This document shows, one piece after another, positions 16,755 through 25,247 of a stretch of DNA of 31,778 bases. The stretch covers positions 1 through 31,778 of the IMG/VR virus record IMGVR_UViG_3300034375_000036; one strand, written 5' to 3'. Under the pieces are notes generated by a model. The model saw only the letters and a list, made by a program, of their open reading frames with translations, was not told the DNA's origin and searched no databases. A program made the position numbers and the translations under genes. Origin of the DNA: a virus. Within the stretch, counting starts at the first letter, position 1. Each line of letters starts with the position of its first letter.

Positions 16755-19241
16755 TTATTTTTTAGAAGCTAGTCCACCCTTCTTCATTTTCTTTTTAGCT
16801 TTAGGCTTTGGTCTATTAATTAAGCCGCCTTTAGCACGGCCTCTGTCACTCTCACTGCTATAACTTGAGCCGCCACCGCGATTGCCTTCACCACCATAAC
16901 CACCACCATAATCACGGTCTCCACTATAACTTGAGCCACCACCGGGATTTCCATCACCACCAGATTGAGCATAGCCACCTGTTTTATCTCCTGCATTTAA
17001 TGCAGCTTCATCTGCAGCTTTTTTATCTGCGGCACGTTGAGCAGCAGTATCTTGTCCTTCCCCGCTTTTTCTAGCACCGGGTAACTCAGATGGATTGATA
17101 ACATTACCTTTGCTGTCTATATTACCTTTCTTTGCCTGTTCATCCTTTATATCTTTAATTTGCTTTGCAATTTTTCGTGCATCATTGTCATCTGTATTTT
17201 TTATTGCATTTTCAAATTCTTCTTGAATAGCTTTACTACCTAATTCTGTAATCTGATCTTGTACTTTTTCATAAAAATCTCTATCTTTTTTAATATTGTC
17301 TGGTAAAGCATCCATAAAATTTTTACCAAATGCAGTTTGATTTTTATATCTAGGATCAGAAATACTAGAAATAAGATTAAGAGGGTTCACAGAAGTGTCA
17401 CCACCCCTAACTAACGTACCCGTTAGCGGGTCTAATAATTGACCACCTTTACCTATTATATAACCTGTACCTGTTGTTTTACCTATGCTATCTTCACCAT
17501 ATTTGCCAAATGTACCGCCTATACCTTCAAATACACCTTCTACTTCAGTAATTCCGAATAACTTAGATAAATCTTTTCTATTTTTAATGCGTTGTTTATC
17601 TGCAATTCTAGCTGCTCTTTCTTCTGGAGAATTATTATTATCTTCACGTACACTTGTAGTTTGAGGTGTTGTAGGTGTAGTCGCTACTTCTTCAGTTTTA
17701 GTAGCCTCTGGGTCTACAAATGTATATCCTTCTGGTACGGGGTCAAGTAGTTCACCTGTTGTTTTACTTTTACGTAACTTAATAACATTACCTGCTTCGT
17801 TAGTATATTCTACGTATTCAAAGTCTACACCCGGAATATTTTCTCCAACAAAACCTTTAAAAGTAGGAACTTCTGCAGGTGTATACACAGGAGCAGTAGG
17901 TACTGCAGCCTGTTGTGGTCGCATAGGCTGTACAAACTGCTGTGATGCTGCTTGTGTTGGAGCAGCCGCTACTCCTGTTGTTGGTGCAGTAGGAGCAGGG
18001 CTATAAAATACACCAGTATTAGGATTAGGAGTAGGCATACCACCAACTGCAAACTCTTGAGGAGTATTATACTCGTCTTCATCTTCCATGTCAAGGTCAT
18101 TAATGTCAAAAGGTAAATCATCTGGTATAGTAGCTTCTTCACTATTACCCATCTGCCCCATTTCATCCATCATTTTCAAACCCATCTTAGCTTCTTGACG
18201 CATACGCATCAAGTTACCCAGACCAATAAAACGTACAACGTCAGCAGGAAATACAAACTCACCTTCACTAAGCTGTGCAGGAATGTCATCACGTACTTCT
18301 TCTTGTGTAGAACCGGGTGGCACATCATTACCAGATACAGGGTCTACTGTGCCGCCTTCGTCCATAAGACCGCCATCTTCAAACATGCTCATTTGTTCTT
18401 TCATAGGTACTGCTCCACCTTCTGCTAATCCAAGTAATTTTTGTACTGGTTTATACCGTAAAAAAGGTACATCTTTATATTTATTTTCTTCTTCGGGGGG
18501 TAAGTCAATAACACGTTCTTTAGGAAACTTACTTTTATTTTCGGGTAAAGGTATATCTTCGCCTGTATCTGCAATAGGCGCAGGTTGATTTATATTTTGA
18601 TTTGTACCTTTAATTTCTTGAAAGTAAGGTTTTTCTGTAAATCTTTTTTCTCTAGGATTGTTTTTTCTAAAATTTGTTAATTTTGCTGCGCTGTCTAATA
18701 GTTTAGGTTGATTTCCTTTATTATATAAATTGCTAACAATAGAAGCATATTCATTGTGTTTTAGTCTGGATGTGTCTACACCTTTATTTTTTAACATTTT
18801 ATTTATTTCAGTATCTATATATTTAGATACTAATTCTTCTTCTGCTTCAGGGTTATTTAATATATACCTATGATACTCTGTCGTAGTCATATCTTTTATT
18901 TCAGGATTAATTAATGCTGCTTTATTCTGTTGTATATGATATCTACCAACAGTATTACCCGCAGACTCTAATCCTAAATTTTGACCACCACTAGACTCTT
19001 CTCTAATTAAAAGATTTAAAGCTGCTCTTTTTTGAATTTGAGATAAATCTGCATCCTCAGAAATATCTGTTGGAAAAGCTGGATTAATATCTTCTGCATT
19101 ATCTTTTTCTCTACTGCGCCTATTCACTAAACCTTGAACAACTTTACCCCCAGAACGTACAACATCCATATTGTCTAATGTATCTAGTAATAATTTACGG
19201 TCCATTTCAGATGGAGAAATAGGTACAGATATATCAGACAT
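16755..19241 (-). CDS. Internal virion protein with lysozyme/transglycosylase-like N-terminal domain
   Basis: 828 residues from ATG 19,241, chosen because AGGGATG lies upstream and it overlaps the previous stop by 8 bases; another ATG at 19,253 has no spacing for its site. Residues 80-105 read REESSGGQN...TVGRYHIQQ, recalling the Glu and GxYQIQ motifs of SLT/lysozyme-like enzymes. Next come GG motifs (LAEGGAVPM, FEDGGLMDEGG), then a block DIPAQLSEGEFVFPADVVRFIG I associate with marine phage virion proteins, a Pro/Thr linker, a charged helical part, and a Gly/Ser/Tyr-rich tail ending KKMKKGGLASKK. I infer a virion-carried peptidoglycan enzyme that is ejected at infection. The enzymatic call is tentative; the virion role is likelier. 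Confidence 0.65.
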   Translation of the reverse strand: MSDISVPISPSEMDRKLLLDTLDNMDVVRSGGKVVQGLVNRRSREKDNAEDINPAFPTDISEDADLSQIQKRAALNLLIREESSGGQNLGLESAGNTVGRYHIQQNKAALINPEIKDMTTTEYHRYILNNPEAEEELVSKYIDTEINKMLKNKGVDTSRLKHNEYASIVSNLYNKGNQPKLLDSAAKLTNFRKNNPREKRFTEKPYFQEIKGTNQNINQPAPIADTGEDIPLPENKSKFPKERVIDLPPEEENKYKDVPFLRYKPVQKLLGLAEGGAVPMKEQMSMFEDGGLMDEGGTVDPVSGNDVPPGSTQEEVRDDIPAQLSEGEFVFPADVVRFIGLGNLMRMRQEAKMGLKMMDEMGQMGNSEEATIPDDLPFDINDLDMEDEDEYNTPQEFAVGGMPTPNPNTGVFYSPAPTAPTTGVAAAPTQAASQQFVQPMRPQQAAVPTAPVYTPAEVPTFKGFVGENIPGVDFEYVEYTNEAGNVIKLRKSKTTGELLDPVPEGYTFVDPEATKTEEVATTPTTPQTTSVREDNNNSPEERAARIADKQRIKNRKDLSKLFGITEVEGVFEGIGGTFGKYGEDSIGKTTGTGYIIGKGGQLLDPLTGTLVRGGDTSVNPLNLISSISDPRYKNQTAFGKNFMDALPDNIKKDRDFYEKVQDQITELGSKAIQEEFENAIKNTDDNDARKIAKQIKDIKDEQAKKGNIDSKGNVINPSELPGARKSGEGQDTAAQRAADKKAADEAALNAGDKTGGYAQSGGDGNPGGGSSYSGDRDYGGGYGGEGNRGGGSSYSSESDRGRAKGGLINRPKPKAKKKMKKGGLASKK

Positions 19242-19446
19242 TATTAATTTCATCCCTAAGTTGTTTAAGTCTACGTAATACTGCTATTGCGCCTTGTTGT
19301 CTATGTAATGCAATAACATCTGTTGATTGTTCCATTACTTTATGATGTTGCTCAATTGCATCATCCAAGTAATTATTGAATGCCTCCCATTGGCGGTTGT
19401 TGCCCACCAGCGGCTTGAGGTTGCTGAGTATTTGCTTCTTGTCCAT
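19234..19446 (-). CDS. Small helical protein between portal and internal virion protein
   Basis: 70 residues from ATG 19,446 (AGGGA about nine bases upstream); a GTG at 19,467 is a less likely start. It overlaps the end of the portal gene by 74 bases in another frame and overlaps the next start by 8. The sequence is amphipathic helical with a conserved-looking core (WEAFNNYLDDAIEQHHKVME, then HRQQGAIAVLRRLKQLRDE). I associate this pattern with small proteins next to portal genes in many phages; its job is not established to my knowledge. A portal-associated or head-completion role is possible. Confidence 0.75.
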   Translation of the reverse strand: MDKKQILSNLKPLVGNNRQWEAFNNYLDDAIEQHHKVMEQSTDVIALHRQQGAIAVLRRLKQLRDEINNV

Positions 19447-21514
19447 TTGCACTAAATCCCTGTTCACCCGGCATAGGAGCCTGTCCTACGCCTATTGTGC
19501 CTCCACCTGCACCTGTAGGGTCCATTGGGTTAGCACCCGCTGGTGCGCCTTCTTGCCCCGGTACAGGAGCAGGTGCTTGGAAGCCTTTCATAATCTCTGC
19601 TTGCAGAGCCGCTTCGTCCATATTGTTGGTTACTTTGTCAGGGTCTAAATCTAATGATGTAGCAATTTCACGAATTACATACTGAAACTTAGCAAAAGGT
19701 GCAAGTGCTGGGCTGCTTGCTACTTGTAAGAATTGCATCAGACGCTGGCTACGTACTTCGTTAGCCATAAGGCTTTCTGTACCACGTGCTTTAACTTCTA
19801 GGTCGCCTTTAATTTCTGGGTCAAAGTCAAACTGCATGTTAAAACGAAAGAAACCTTCGCCAATAGGACGCAAGAGATAATCATCTACGTTCTTTACTAC
19901 AGTTTTAATGCTGCCAGAGGCTGCACCCATAAGCATAGAAATACCTGATGCAGTACGACCTACACCTGATATACCTGTTTGCCCATGTGCAAAACTAGGC
20001 AAGCCTGTTGATTCATCTGAAAGCTGACGTGCTTTGTCAAACAACATCATATTCTCACTGGATACGTTAGGAAACTTTGTACCAAAGATAGCCTGACCCG
20101 GTGCGCCGCCTTGTCTGCGGAATACCTTACCCGGATACAGTGACAAGTCTTGGCCCGGTACAAGATTAGTTTCATCCAGTTCCATAATCAAGTTGCCTGA
20201 TAACACGGCGTTATCCACAGCCATACGCATAAAACCATTCATCAAGGTCTGCGTATCGTCCATGTTTTCTGCAATACCTACACCAAAGAATGAATAAGGG
20301 TTTAATTCATATGGTGCAGCATGGTATGGAATCTTAGCTGGCTTAAATGGGTTAAGAACCATACGAATAAGTTTGTCGTTACATATCCATACGTTTGCTT
20401 GTAATTCGTCAAAGTCTTTTAGTTCATCTGGAATATTGATGTCTTGGTCTTCCAGCATATCAATGTCAACTGTACCCCAATACTCAAGAACTTCAAAACG
20501 GTCAATAGCACTTTCAGGTGCATAATCAGACAAGTCATCTTCCCAGTATTTTTTAGTGTAGTTTTCACCAATAGAAATAACTTCATCAATAACTTGACCA
20601 CGAAAGTATGGGCGTTTCTTTAGTCCACGCAACTGTGTACGAGACATTTTATGTCTTTCGATTACATATTGTGCATCGTCCATACTAGTAGCGTCTGGGT
20701 CAGGATAAAAATTCCATACTGATACATGTTGTATTTGTGGTACAGTTTTAAAACGTGGGTCGTACTCACCATCGTCATTCCAATTAGGATATTCTTTATC
20801 TACTGCAAATGGGCCTTTCATTACACCTGTACCAAACAAAGCCATTTCAAATGCAGAGTTACGCATATGTTTACTTGCACCAGACTCTTCTAACTGATCA
20901 TGTATTTTCTTCTGCATTTTCTTAGCTGCAATCATCGCAGGACTAAAAGTAATTGCAGTAGGCGTTTTACCCGGACCTTCTTTTAATTTATCAGATACAG
21001 GTTCTAGTTTTTCTGTAAGAGAACCTAACTTTTCTTGCAAAGATACTGCAGTAGCACCCGGAGCCAAGTCATTACCGTCACCAGCAAAACCATACGGGCT
21101 AGATAATGCAGTTTCTCCACGTAGTTGTTCTGGTTCTTGTGGGTCAAAGCTAACAGATTCTACCACACCTTCTGGAAGTTCTGTTGGGTCTACGGTCAAA
21201 GGAAACTTTTGATTAGCAAATAGTACATCTACAACTTGACCGTATGCAGCTAATGTTTTTGTTTTAGTTACTTTAATAAATACACGAGACTTTTCTGCTT
21301 CCGTAAACTGCACGTCAGGCCCATACAAACCACGGTAGTTACGATAAGAACGTAACCAACGGTCTTCATCTTGTTCACGATAGTCTTCTGCTCGTTGATA
21401 CTTTTCGTTAATATAAGGAATAATTGAAGAAAGTTCTGCATCCTCAACAATAGAATCATCAGTATCTTCTAATGCAATTGCATCGTCTTCAATCATAATT
21501 TCATCTTCAGCCAT
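19373..21514 (-). CDS. Portal (head-tail connector) protein
   Basis: 713 residues from ATG 21,514, chosen over an upstream in-frame TTG because AAGGA is ideally placed and the TTG would overlap the terminase stop. The acidic N-terminus is followed by YREQDEDRWLRSYRNYRGLYG, a typical podovirus portal start, then the wing/stem-like region (VWNFYPDPDATSMDDAQYVI, and later GLPSFAHGQTGISGVGRTAS near a channel-loop-like segment). The C-terminus is rich in Gly, Pro and Gln. Size and order (TerL, portal, scaffold, capsid) make the call firm. It should form the dodecameric vertex through which DNA is packaged and ejected. Confidence 0.88.
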   Translation of the reverse strand: MAEDEIMIEDDAIALEDTDDSIVEDAELSSIIPYINEKYQRAEDYREQDEDRWLRSYRNYRGLYGPDVQFTEAEKSRVFIKVTKTKTLAAYGQVVDVLFANQKFPLTVDPTELPEGVVESVSFDPQEPEQLRGETALSSPYGFAGDGNDLAPGATAVSLQEKLGSLTEKLEPVSDKLKEGPGKTPTAITFSPAMIAAKKMQKKIHDQLEESGASKHMRNSAFEMALFGTGVMKGPFAVDKEYPNWNDDGEYDPRFKTVPQIQHVSVWNFYPDPDATSMDDAQYVIERHKMSRTQLRGLKKRPYFRGQVIDEVISIGENYTKKYWEDDLSDYAPESAIDRFEVLEYWGTVDIDMLEDQDINIPDELKDFDELQANVWICNDKLIRMVLNPFKPAKIPYHAAPYELNPYSFFGVGIAENMDDTQTLMNGFMRMAVDNAVLSGNLIMELDETNLVPGQDLSLYPGKVFRRQGGAPGQAIFGTKFPNVSSENMMLFDKARQLSDESTGLPSFAHGQTGISGVGRTASGISMLMGAASGSIKTVVKNVDDYLLRPIGEGFFRFNMQFDFDPEIKGDLEVKARGTESLMANEVRSQRLMQFLQVASSPALAPFAKFQYVIREIATSLDLDPDKVTNNMDEAALQAEIMKGFQAPAPVPGQEGAPAGANPMDPTGAGGGTIGVGQAPMPGEQGFSANGQEANTQQPQAAGGQQPPMGGIQ

Positions 21515-21524
21515 AGTTTTTTCC

Positions 21525-23084
21525 TTAATAACCAAATGTACTGTCTGCTACACGCATACCAGTGCTAGGTCTTCCCATTGGGTCGTAGTCAAATATACTA
21601 AATCTTGGTCTGGACATTATACCATATCTCAACGCATCATACAAGTGGTCTTCACTATGCGTATCAATGTCTTCTGGATTTTTCTTGTCCAAAGGGATGG
21701 ACGGTAACTGTGATATGACATTTGTGCAGCTATTAAAGAATACAAGTCTAGGCTCCTCTGTAAATTCATCTACCTGTAAGCGTCTGTGTATTTCATTCTT
21801 ACCTGCTACACGACTGCCTTTACTTCTGTCTGATGGTCTCCAACGACATCCCCTGCCAATCATTTGTTCTGCAAGGCTAGGGCCAGTATCCCCACGCTTA
21901 TGCCACAAAGAAGAGTCAAGCACTCCATATTTAATATTACCATCGCCAGCTTCTAAGTCTAATATCATATCTGCCAAATCTGTGGCAAGGACTTTAGAAA
22001 CGTATAGTTCTCTGTAAACAAAAAGTTGTTCATTAGGTGCAACAGCAAACCATATAACACCAGACTTACTCCCATAGCCATAGTCACAAGCACGAAACTT
22101 AACCCAATTGTTAGGTATATCGAAAGGCTCAACAACATGAATATGACGGTCAAACTCAGTAAATGCTGCACCTTCTTTAATATCCCAGTCACCTTCAAGA
22201 AGTTGTCTTCTTTGTTGTTCAGGCATGGAGAGTAGCATTGCTTCGTAATCACCCGACTCTGCCAAATAAGGATTGTCTGATAATCTTGCTGGGATAAATT
22301 TCCGTTTAAATAGTGCCTTCCCAGCTTTTGCATGTCCTGCTGGGTAGCGGAGTACTTCTCCTGTTTCTGTGTCTGTTGCATCGAATGCTCTATTGTAAGG
22401 TGCAGGGTCGATAAATGTTTTCTTAACCCAATGATGTCCCCGACCACCGGGGTTAGTTGTTGCTCTCATGTATATAGGCAAGTCAGGTGCAGTGGACCGT
22501 AGACGAGACCGCATGTAATTCCATGCGTATGGTGTGGCCCATTGGGTTAGTTCGTCAAAGCCTATCCAGCTAAACGCTAGACCCTGATAACGCAAGACAT
22601 CATCATCTCTATCCAGATACGACATCCACAACCTTGCGCCAGATGGTGCGACCCACTGCATTTTTCTTTCTGACCATTTAATACCGGGCCAGATTTTTGG
22701 GTACAACTCCTGCGATTTAAATACAAGTTCTCGTAATTCTTCTGTTGTATGTCGCAGTAGCAATCCACTGAATGCAGGATGCCCCATGTAGCGTAGTGGG
22801 TCAGCTAACATGGCGTAAGACTTACCACCACCAGCACTACCACCATAAAGTACTTCTCGTTCTGCTGCAGCTAGAAAATCTGTCTGTGGACCACTATTAG
22901 GTTTAAATAGTACGTTAGCTGTTTCTTCAATAGCCTGTGTTTCATACTCAATAGGTTGTATCTCAACCGTTGGCTTTGGAGCCGGTTCTTTCTTCTTGGA
23001 GGGCTTTCGCTTTGGCGATTGCCGTTTCCGCATATTCTGCCCACTTGAGGAGGCTTTTAGCTTGGTTCTTACGTCTTCGCTCAT
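21525..23084 (-). CDS. terL: Terminase large subunit (ATPase-nuclease)
   Basis: 519 residues. The Walker A loop is GGSAGGGKS (81-89), the Walker B is SWIGFDEL with D177 and E178, and a coupling-type motif ATTNPGGRGHHW (208-219) follows. The C-terminal RNase H-like nuclease shows its acidic residues at D334 (CDYGYG), D390 (VLDSSLW) and D479/D483 (EDHLYDALRYG). It packages DNA into the procapsid via the portal encoded next. The N-terminal 60 residues are a Lys/Pro-rich extension; the start at 23,084 overlaps the upstream gene by 122 bases, and an internal ATG at 23,033 is an alternative start. Confidence 0.95.
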   Translation of the reverse strand: MSEDVRTKLKASSSGQNMRKRQSPKRKPSKKKEPAPKPTVEIQPIEYETQAIEETANVLFKPNSGPQTDFLAAAEREVLYGGSAGGGKSYAMLADPLRYMGHPAFSGLLLRHTTEELRELVFKSQELYPKIWPGIKWSERKMQWVAPSGARLWMSYLDRDDDVLRYQGLAFSWIGFDELTQWATPYAWNYMRSRLRSTAPDLPIYMRATTNPGGRGHHWVKKTFIDPAPYNRAFDATDTETGEVLRYPAGHAKAGKALFKRKFIPARLSDNPYLAESGDYEAMLLSMPEQQRRQLLEGDWDIKEGAAFTEFDRHIHVVEPFDIPNNWVKFRACDYGYGSKSGVIWFAVAPNEQLFVYRELYVSKVLATDLADMILDLEAGDGNIKYGVLDSSLWHKRGDTGPSLAEQMIGRGCRWRPSDRSKGSRVAGKNEIHRRLQVDEFTEEPRLVFFNSCTNVISQLPSIPLDKKNPEDIDTHSEDHLYDALRYGIMSRPRFSIFDYDPMGRPSTGMRVADSTFGY

Positions 23085-23364
23085 TTTGTAACCGTTTCCT
23101 TAATCCCACGTGTGAAATGTATCTACCTGTATTTGTACTAAGCCAGTTAGCTACTTCACGATAACTATATTGATTTACGTGGCTACGTGCTTTTTCTAAT
23201 AGGTCTAACTCTGTTGGTATAGGGTCAAGAATGTCGGGGTCTTCATCGTTCTGTTTATAGCCGAAAGGTACAGTCCTTGCAATGCGAGGTATTTGCACCC
23301 ATTCGTTTTCTTCTTTAATGTCTGTTGGCTGTGGTAGTTTCCACTTGCCTATGTTTCGTGTCAT
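22963..23364 (-). CDS. Helix-turn-helix protein next to terL, candidate small terminase
   Basis: 133 residues from ATG 23,364; an upstream in-frame GTG (23,391) lies inside the preceding gene. The middle (66-95: YSYREVANWLSTNTGRYISH, then VGLRKRL) looks like a helix-turn-helix of the resolvase or terminase type, followed by a basic helical tail (NERRRKNQAKSLLKWAEYAE). It overlaps terL by 122 bases, which suggests coupled translation. It could be the small terminase that recognises packaging sites, with the 124-aa product upstream as an alternative candidate. A DNA-binding role is well supported by pattern; the exact function is not. Confidence 0.65.
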   Translation of the reverse strand: MTRNIGKWKLPQPTDIKEENEWVQIPRIARTVPFGYKQNDEDPDILDPIPTELDLLEKARSHVNQYSYREVANWLSTNTGRYISHVGLRKRLQNERRRKNQAKSLLKWAEYAETAIAKAKALQEERTGSKANG

Positions 23365-23515
23365 TTGTTGGCCTAATAAATAATGTATCACAATCTAAAC
23401 ATATACGTCTGTTTTTGCCCTTACGTTTCATATTTTTAGTTACGCAGTTAGGGCAAGTATCTTTTTTTCTACCTTCTTTAATGGGTGCATCCCAATGAAT
23501 AAAGCTAGTCATCAT
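23315..23515 (-). CDS. Small Cys4 zinc-ribbon protein
   Basis: 66 residues, with adjacent ATG codons at 23,515 and 23,512. CPNC (21-24) and CLDC (39-42) form a four-cysteine zinc ribbon separated by a basic loop (VTKNMKRKGKNRRI). The rest is short and polar. It overlaps both neighbours, as expected in a tightly coupled packaging operon. Such ribbons bind nucleic acid or protein partners, so a role as accessory factor for packaging or for transcription is plausible. I cannot tell which. Confidence 0.6.
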   Translation of the reverse strand: MMTSFIHWDAPIKEGRKKDTCPNCVTKNMKRKGKNRRICLDCDTLFIRPTNDTKHRQVETTTANRH

Positions 23516-23879
23516 CCTCTACAATTGCTTTAGGTGGCATAAGCATTACACCGCCCGATGCTTCTACTTGCATCTTCTCAGTCTTAACCAATCCTGTACG
23601 GTCAAGTAGTTCTTTAGCTGCTGCCATCTTGTCACGAATGCCTAGTTCAGTTGGGTCATGTAGACCACCTACCATAGCCATCGCAGCCTTCGGCGCATTA
23701 CGTGCCATGTACATTTGAGTTGCCTCAAGTATTTCTTCTTTAAGACCTTTAACAATTTCTGAAGTACTAGAAGTGTCAGCATATCCCGCCAGTTTCTTTG
23801 CTTGCACTAAGTCACCACCCGCTTCTTCAAAGAGGACGTTGAGTAGTGCTTGTTGTTTATCCGTTAGTTGTCTAGCCAT
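23505..23879 (-). CDS. Candidate small terminase / packaging regulator
   Basis: 124 residues, ATG overlapping the lysozyme stop (TAATG). The N-terminus (MARQLTDKQQALLNVLFEEA, then GDLVQAKKLAGYADTSSTS) has the layout of phage small terminase DNA-binding domains: a K-Q-FL-like helix followed by a sequence-specific helix pair. Next comes a helical segment with YMARNAPKAAMAMVGGLHDP and RDKMAAAKELLDRTGLVKTE. The C-terminus ends acidic (VEDDD). Position one gene cluster upstream of terL supports a packaging role. The 133-aa helix-turn-helix protein nearer terL competes for the same label. Confidence 0.7.
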   Translation of the reverse strand: MARQLTDKQQALLNVLFEEAGGDLVQAKKLAGYADTSSTSEIVKGLKEEILEATQMYMARNAPKAAMAMVGGLHDPTELGIRDKMAAAKELLDRTGLVKTEKMQVEASGGVMLMPPKAIVEDDD

Positions 23880-24364
23880 TAAAACTCACCATTATGCATT
23901 GCGTTTGCTAATTTTGTACTACGTGATTTTACCTGAATTGCCCACCTACTGTCAAGCATTTCTTTTGCCGCAGCAATATAATTTTCTTCGTGGATAGCAT
24001 TCCACATGTTTTTAAACTTACATAGACGTGGCACACCCATATTAAATGCCATATCCATAACTACAAGTTGACGTACAGCGTCTAGCTTGTTAACGCAAGG
24101 GTGCGCACGAACAAGTTCTTCTTCGACTATCTGCACGTCATTCTCTGCTAGATACATAGCATCAGCTTCAGTAATACCCATTGTGTGAACAATAGCCATA
24201 TTAGGAATGTCCATCCAATCAAGTTCTTCTTTAGTAATGCCACGGTCTTCTAGGTTACGTCCGATACCAATAGTATCAATTCCAAGTGAGTCTTTATATA
24301 CTTCAAGGCGTAGACCTTCATGCGCAATTAATTTTTTTATAAAGTCGTGTCTGTTATATTTCAT
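23879..24364 (-). CDS. Endolysin, T4-type lysozyme (GH24)
   Basis: 161 residues, ATG overlapping the preceding stop by ATGA. The active-site region HEGLRLEVYKDSLGIDTIGIG places Glu16, Asp25 and Thr31 with the same spacing as the catalytic Glu11, Asp20 and Thr26 of T4 lysozyme (9 and 6 residues), which cleaves the bond between MurNAc and GlcNAc. The C-terminal helical part includes the usual AFNMG-like segment (DMAFNMGVPRLCKFKNMWNA). There is no signal peptide, so it needs the holin to reach the wall; holin candidates lie immediately upstream. Confidence 0.92.
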   Translation of the reverse strand: MKYNRHDFIKKLIAHEGLRLEVYKDSLGIDTIGIGRNLEDRGITKEELDWMDIPNMAIVHTMGITEADAMYLAENDVQIVEEELVRAHPCVNKLDAVRQLVVMDMAFNMGVPRLCKFKNMWNAIHEENYIAAAKEMLDSRWAIQVKSRSTKLANAMHNGEF

Positions 24365-24564
24365 TTTTCATGCCCCATCCATACCGCAAATGCACCTGTC
24401 ATAGCCCCCGTGACTACACTTACTAGTGCTGCTTGCTGACTTGTTGGTTCTGGTAGTGACATGAACCATTCCACTACCCGCCAAGCCGATAGCGACATCC
24501 CAATCATCATCAGACGGGGTAGTATCTTCCACCGTAGAAATCTTTCCATTGTTACTTCTGCCAC
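24361..24564 (-). CDS. Small membrane protein of the lysis module
   Basis: 67 residues, started by GTG 24,564 because GAGG precedes it at eight bases; longer frames across this stretch are shadows. Two hydrophobic helices are evident, around 15-35 (LPRLMMIGMSLSAWRVVEWF) and 44-63 (AALVSVVTGAMTGAFAVWMG). It sits between the 3-TM holin-like gene and the lysozyme, with an ATGA overlap into the latter. Two-helix membrane proteins in this position serve as holins, antiholins or pinholins in other phages, and I infer a lysis-timing role. Confidence 0.75.
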   Translation of the reverse strand: MAEVTMERFLRWKILPRLMMIGMSLSAWRVVEWFMSLPEPTSQQAALVSVVTGAMTGAFAVWMGHEK

Positions 24565-24618
24565 GATTTTTCCTCGCTTGTTCTTCTGTTGTTATGTCGT
24601 GCATACTCCACATCCGCA

Positions 24619-25008
24619 TTAGGACTTCCCTTTACCAAACAACCTAGTAGCACTGCGTACACCAAAGCTGGCAGCAACAATAACACCAAGGCTATACTGA
24701 TACCACTCAGGCATTGCGTTGAGTTGTTCAAATCCGTTTGCAACTACTTCTTCCATCCCCGGAATAAACGCCATAACGAGAGGAATAGAGAACAAAACGG
24801 TAAGCCACTCATCTTTCCACGAAGACTGACTTCCTTTAGCCATCTCCAAATCCCAGTCAAGTTCGCCTGTAGCTTTCTTTTCCATGATTGTAGCTTCAGC
24901 TTTAGCCCGTGCAACTTTTGCACCAGTTTCTGCTTTAGTCTTTTCAACTTTTCCATCTAACCAAGTTCCTGCTAGTTGTGTAATTGGACCAATTAATAAA
25001 TTTAACAT
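24619..25008 (-). CDS. Holin of the 3-TM (gene-transfer-agent) type
   Basis: 129 residues, ATG with GGAGAGG upstream, overlapping the preceding stop (TAATG). An N-terminal amphipathic or membrane segment (LLIGPITQLAGTWL) is followed by a charged helix, then WKDEWLT (64-70) and two hydrophobic segments at about 69-85 and 103-120. This matches the family described as holin of 3TMs for gene-transfer release (established family, assigned by pattern). Together with the lysozyme two genes on it should open the inner membrane at lysis. Confidence 0.78.
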   Translation of the reverse strand: MLNLLIGPITQLAGTWLDGKVEKTKAETGAKVARAKAEATIMEKKATGELDWDLEMAKGSQSSWKDEWLTVLFSIPLVMAFIPGMEEVVANGFEQLNAMPEWYQYSLGVIVAASFGVRSATRLFGKGKS

Positions 25009-25247
25009 TAACCTCTCCGAAACTTTGCTGTTTTCTTTGCAATGCTTTTAGGTTGCTTTACAAATTGTTTACCCGCAGCTTTACCTTTTCTCTTGGCCTT
25101 AGTTGTAGCAGCATATTCGCTACTTGTCAAGGATTTAATTGCTGCAGCAGGTAAATAACGCTCTCCTGTCTTAGCAGAAGGCTTACCTGATTTAGTGCGC
25201 CAATCTTGTTTAGTCCAGTTAGCTAGGCTCTTCTGTGACTTTTTCAT
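25008..25247 (-). CDS. Small basic conserved phage protein (DUF5872-like)
   Basis: 79 residues, very basic. The blocks LANWTKQDWRTKSGKPS, then TGERYLPAAAIKSLTSSEYA and GKQFVKQPKSIAKKTAKFR belong to a small protein type frequent in marine phages; I believe the family is DUF5872, from memory. It has a Trp-containing helix pair and a Lys/Arg tail suited to binding nucleic acid. The function is unknown. It is one of several basic proteins in this cassette. Confidence 0.7.
   Translation of the reverse strand: MKKSQKSLANWTKQDWRTKSGKPSAKTGERYLPAAAIKSLTSSEYAATTKAKRKGKAAGKQFVKQPKSIAKKTAKFRRG

Noticed and set aside
20213-20222. DnaA-box-like TTATCCACA in the portal gene
   Set aside because: A single copy within coding sequence, with no AT-rich unwinding region or further boxes nearby.
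21965-22447. 160-aa minus-strand frame inside terL
   Set aside because: It lies in another frame of a gene with intact Walker and nuclease motifs, and no ribosome site precedes it.
23900-23960. TTGACA-N18-TAAAAT inside the lysozyme gene
   Set aside because: Within coding sequence and with an 18-base spacer; its bases are explained by the lysozyme codons. Could be a weak internal promoter, but I have no independent support.
24368-24619. 83-aa frame starting at the end of the holin gene
   Set aside because: It is an alternate frame of the 67-aa membrane protein, which has a better ribosome site (GAGG before GTG 24,564) and a coherent two-helix product.
25110-25140. TTGACA-N17-TACAAC inside the 79-aa gene
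   Set aside because: Entirely coding, and the -10 is poor; the neighbouring genes are already coupled by overlaps.
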